7,295 nt of DNA, from assembly GCA_030836605.1 (NCBI GenBank), contig JAUPMC010000119.1, positions 1-7,295 of the forward strand, read 5' to 3'. This stretch comes from Thermoplasmatota archaeon (lineage in GTDB: Archaea; Thermoplasmatota; Thermoplasmata; UBA10834). The position numbers were made by a program, and so were the translations under genes. Below the pieces are notes generated by a model, which saw only the letters and a program-made list of their open reading frames with translations, was not told the origin of the DNA and did not search any database. Below are positions 7,021-7,295 of this stretch, in pieces; the first letter of the stretch is position 1; every line of letters starts with the position of its first letter.

Positions 7021-7295
7021 CGGTCATCGCCTCCCTTGCCTATCGGGCCGAGCCGCTTCGCGACATCGACCATCCTCGAGACGATCTCGGATAACTTCCA
7101 GGCCATGGTCGAGGACGCGTTGAACATCTCGACCCGCTCCTTCTCGATGCCCAGGTCCGCCAGGGTGGACTTGACGTACTCCACCCTCTTCCGCCCCTCG
7201 ATCGAGCCAGTGTCGTAGTAGCAGTTCTTCTCGAGGCATCCGAGTACGAAGACGGAGTCCGCCCCGTCCTCGAGCGCCTGCAGTATGTGCAGCCC
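7017..7295 (-). CDS. mvhD: MvhD/FlpD-type iron-sulfur electron-transfer protein, C-terminal fragment
   Basis: The frame enters from the right edge and gives 92 residues to a TGA that overlaps the metV ATG. It resembles the C-terminal part of the MvhD/FlpD domain, which carries a [2Fe-2S] cluster and links an electron donor (hydrogenase, formate dehydrogenase or other) to HdrA of heterodisulfide-reductase complexes. The visible part reads as a family-typical helix (GLHILQALEDGAD), a strand ending in a cysteine (VFVLGC, C20), a second cysteine in NCYYDTGS (C25), a helix with the charged GRKRVEYVK, the turn LGIEKERV, and NASSTMAWKLSEIV near the end. The N-terminal part lies outside the window. 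It may be a stand-alone MvhD or the end of an HdrA-MvhD fusion; the sequence here cannot tell which. Confidence 0.85.
   Translation of the reverse strand, partial: GLHILQALEDGADSVFVLGCLEKNCYYDTGSIEGRKRVEYVKSTLADLGIEKERVEMFNASSTMAWKLSEIVSRMVDVAKRLGPIGKGGDDR

Noticed and set aside
5480..7123. 547-residue open frame on the + strand
   Set aside because: It is antisense to metF and metV, has low-complexity shadow composition and no recognisable domain.
1..7295. Defence system, CRISPR array, prophage or transposon
   Set aside because: No direct repeats with spacers, transposase, integrase or terminal inverted repeats are visible. The genes are metabolic, transport or housekeeping in type.

Overview
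The window looks archaeal, most likely a GC-rich member of the Thermoplasmatota. The reasons are heavy use of AGG for arginine alongside GC-rich third positions, a TATA/BRE-like element ahead of one gene, a RecA/KaiC-like ATPase at the left edge, and compact operons with GGAGG or GGTGA ribosome sites. The phylum is an inference from gene content and style; no rRNA or marker gene is present to settle it.

Layout: the C-terminal end of a RecA/KaiC-like ATPase lies on the + strand at the left edge (1-323). All other genes are on the - strand. Reading them in transcription order from the right edge: the C-terminal part of an MvhD/FlpD-type iron-sulfur electron-transfer protein (7295-7017), a MetV-like cysteine-rich protein (7020-6316), methylenetetrahydrofolate reductase MetF (6319-5399), a DUF885 HExxxGH metallopeptidase-like protein (5390-3729), an MFS transporter (3662-2484), then after a 127-base gap with a promoter-like element purH (2356-803), and finally a 63-residue two-helix membrane protein (599-408), which converges on the ATPase gene.

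Function: mvhD, metV and metF are joined by ATGA overlaps with good Shine-Dalgarno sites, so they are probably translated together and work as one redox unit. By analogy with the MetVF/Hdr/MvhD arrangement of acetogenic bacteria, electrons from a heterodisulfide-reductase-like module would pass through MvhD and MetV to the flavin of MetF, which interconverts methylene- and methyl-tetrahydrofolate. PurH, further along, uses 10-formyl-tetrahydrofolate, so two enzymes here depend on folate C1 carriers. This suggests an archaeon whose C1 metabolism uses tetrahydrofolate rather than, or besides, tetrahydromethanopterin. The DUF885 protein and the MFS transporter are co-directional with this unit, but nothing in the sequence shows their substrates. 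I found no RNA genes, mobile elements, CRISPR arrays or long repeats.
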